DNA of 38,604 nucleotides from Monocercomonoides exilis. Lineage: Eukaryota; Preaxostyla; Oxymonadida; Polymastigidae. The stretch is from positions 5,001 through 43,604 of the forward strand of contig LSRY02000084.1 in NCBI GenBank assembly GCA_001643675.2, read 5' to 3'. Numbering within the stretch: position 1 is the stretch's first letter; every line of letters begins with the position of its first letter. The position numbers were made by a program, and so were the translations under genes. The notes under the pieces are model-generated. The model was not told the origin of the DNA and searched no databases. It was given only the letters and a program-made list of their open reading frames with translations. Positions 37,472 through 38,604 of the stretch are shown piece after piece.

Positions 37472-38604
37472 CTATTGCTTTGAACGAGATGTATTCCGCC
37501 TCAAGTTCATCAAGATGCCACTGCTTTCCTTTGCTTTCTCATTTGTCAATTGTTTAATAATGTTCCTTACACGGTCTCTACACGAGTTGGCTGATCTTAT
37601 TTTCAGTTTTTCTCCAATATCTGCAAATGATTTCCCATCCATCAATTCTTTTATCAAAATATCGTCTTCCATTCTCGTCCAATGAATTCTGGATTTGCAA
37701 TTTGTTATTGGATTTATTGTTCTTTCCTCTCTAAGTTTTTTTGGCTCAAAATCTTTAACATCCAATATGATCTTTCCATCAAGATAGTCATCTATTTGCG
37801 ATAGGAATTCGTTTGCAATATCAATTAAATCTCCGCCACTGGTTTTAACGAGTTGGAGAACATACTCTTTGCATGCTTGAATAGTGGTTTGAGTCTTTTT
37901 CTTTTTATATCATGTTCCTTCATAAACTTTGTCGCCGCCATTGAATGCAATTTGGATACATAAGAAGATGGATATCCAAGTTTCCAGCAGGCGAATTTTA
38001 TTACTTGCAAAATATAAAACCTTAAAGTGACTATTATACTGTCTATCTTCCATTCACTTTGGTTGATTTTCATATTATGGAAAACCTCCGGCTTTGATAG
38101 ATCAAAGTCATACGGATTATCGCTTTCCAGAACATCACTTGGAAAGTTTGTTCTGTTTGCAATGATTGTAGCTTTGGAAGTCCTATTGAGGTACTTCTCC
38201 TCAGTAGGACCTCCAAACTTCCATTTTGCTATTATAGAGGCAGTTTCCAGCACGCTTTCTCTTTTGTATGGGCTATCCCCTATTTTGAGCAAAGCTGAAC
38301 ACAGAAACGGAGCGAAAAGAATGGAATCCAAAAAGCTTCTCGGGATAGCCTGCCTGTTTTGCCCTCTTCTGTATCCTTACCCTCATGGCACCTTTGCGCA
38401 AGCCCCACACGTTCCCACCCCAAATCCTTTAGATTCCATTCATCAAATCGAGTTAACGAAAGGCCAAATTCTTGCACTAAGTATTGTTCAAACCACCATA
38501 TGAAATTCAAGCTGCTTTTTGAACAAATGTCCCCCTCAGGGTCACGCAATGGTCATCCATTCTAATGTTTTTGCCACACACCAAATTGAAAGTTATCTTA
38601 AGAA
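37472..38604 (-). pseudogene. Second tyrosine-recombinase/Myb paralogue, frame-broken and cut by window edge
   Basis: A minus-strand paralogue of the gene at 32403-34909. Matched segments, in order: DDHCVTLRGTF (vs SVTIEGRF), WWFEQYL (vs YWLERHL), RAKQAGYPEKLFGF (vs RSEQAGYPCKLFFF), a clear box II HSFR, and PFLCSALLK (vs GFICTAIMV). VLETASIIAKW follows with Trp37, then Tyr47 in EEKYLNRTSK, ten residues after the Trp as in the first gene (numbering from 38331). After about 100 mainly helical residues comes a short Myb repeat at about 37547-37690 (HWTRMEDD ... CRDRVRNII) and then the stop. Apparent frame shifts lie at T5 38516-38520, C4 38403-38406, about 38310 and the T-runs near 37905 (plus-strand runs). 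No long acidic tail is present, and helix 3 is less telobox-like. The frame is still open at the right edge, so the N-terminus and box I are missing. Decay and homopolymer consensus error both remain possible. Confidence 0.6.

Noticed and set aside
38027-38503. A 158-codon plus-strand frame near the right edge
   Set aside because: It is antisense to the paralogue segments that align with the first gene, and it shows no domain of its own.

Overview
The window is nuclear DNA from an AT-rich eukaryote that I cannot name. The evidence is a large satellite array, a TTAGGG-type interstitial telomeric tract, long AT-rich non-coding stretches and eukaryote-style Myb proteins with Ser-rich and acidic tails. 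I found no bacterial operon, rRNA, tRNA or CRISPR array.

Layout. (1) 1-28120 is one uninterrupted head-to-tail satellite array. It has 80 copies of a monomer of about 352 bp (observed spacing 341-361 bp) and runs off the left edge of the window. The monomer carries conserved dyads, including a perfect 8-bp-arm hairpin. The many short reading frames inside it are translation noise. (2) 28108-28152 is a near-palindrome sitting exactly at the right end of the array. (3) 28153-32402 is AT-rich sequence with no convincing gene. It contains one long-spaced inverted repeat and a GC-richer island at about 29.6-30.0 kb. (4) 32403-34909 (minus strand) is a tyrosine-recombinase-like gene whose C-terminal part carries a telobox-like Myb domain and an acidic tail. 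The 3' two thirds is one clean 522-codon frame; the 5' third is broken into several frames. (5) 34910-36964 is AT-rich and non-coding. (6) 36965-37009 is a short interstitial (CCCTAA)n tract. (7) 37319-37432 is a CT-rich simple repeat. (8) 37472 to the right edge (minus strand) is a second, diverged tyrosine-recombinase/Myb paralogue, also frame-broken and cut by the window edge.

How the parts may relate. Both genes share the architecture catalytic recombinase domain, then linker, then Myb. That resembles Crypton-like, YR-only mobile elements or genes domesticated from them. The LKDRWRN-type third helix in the first gene and the telomeric tract between the two genes suggest, as a hypothesis only, an element family aimed at telomeric repeats or a host telomere/satellite-binding protein derived from one. 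Most frame breaks lie in or beside homopolymers, and homopolymer lengths also vary all through the satellite, so consensus error in a long-read assembly must be excluded before calling either gene dead.
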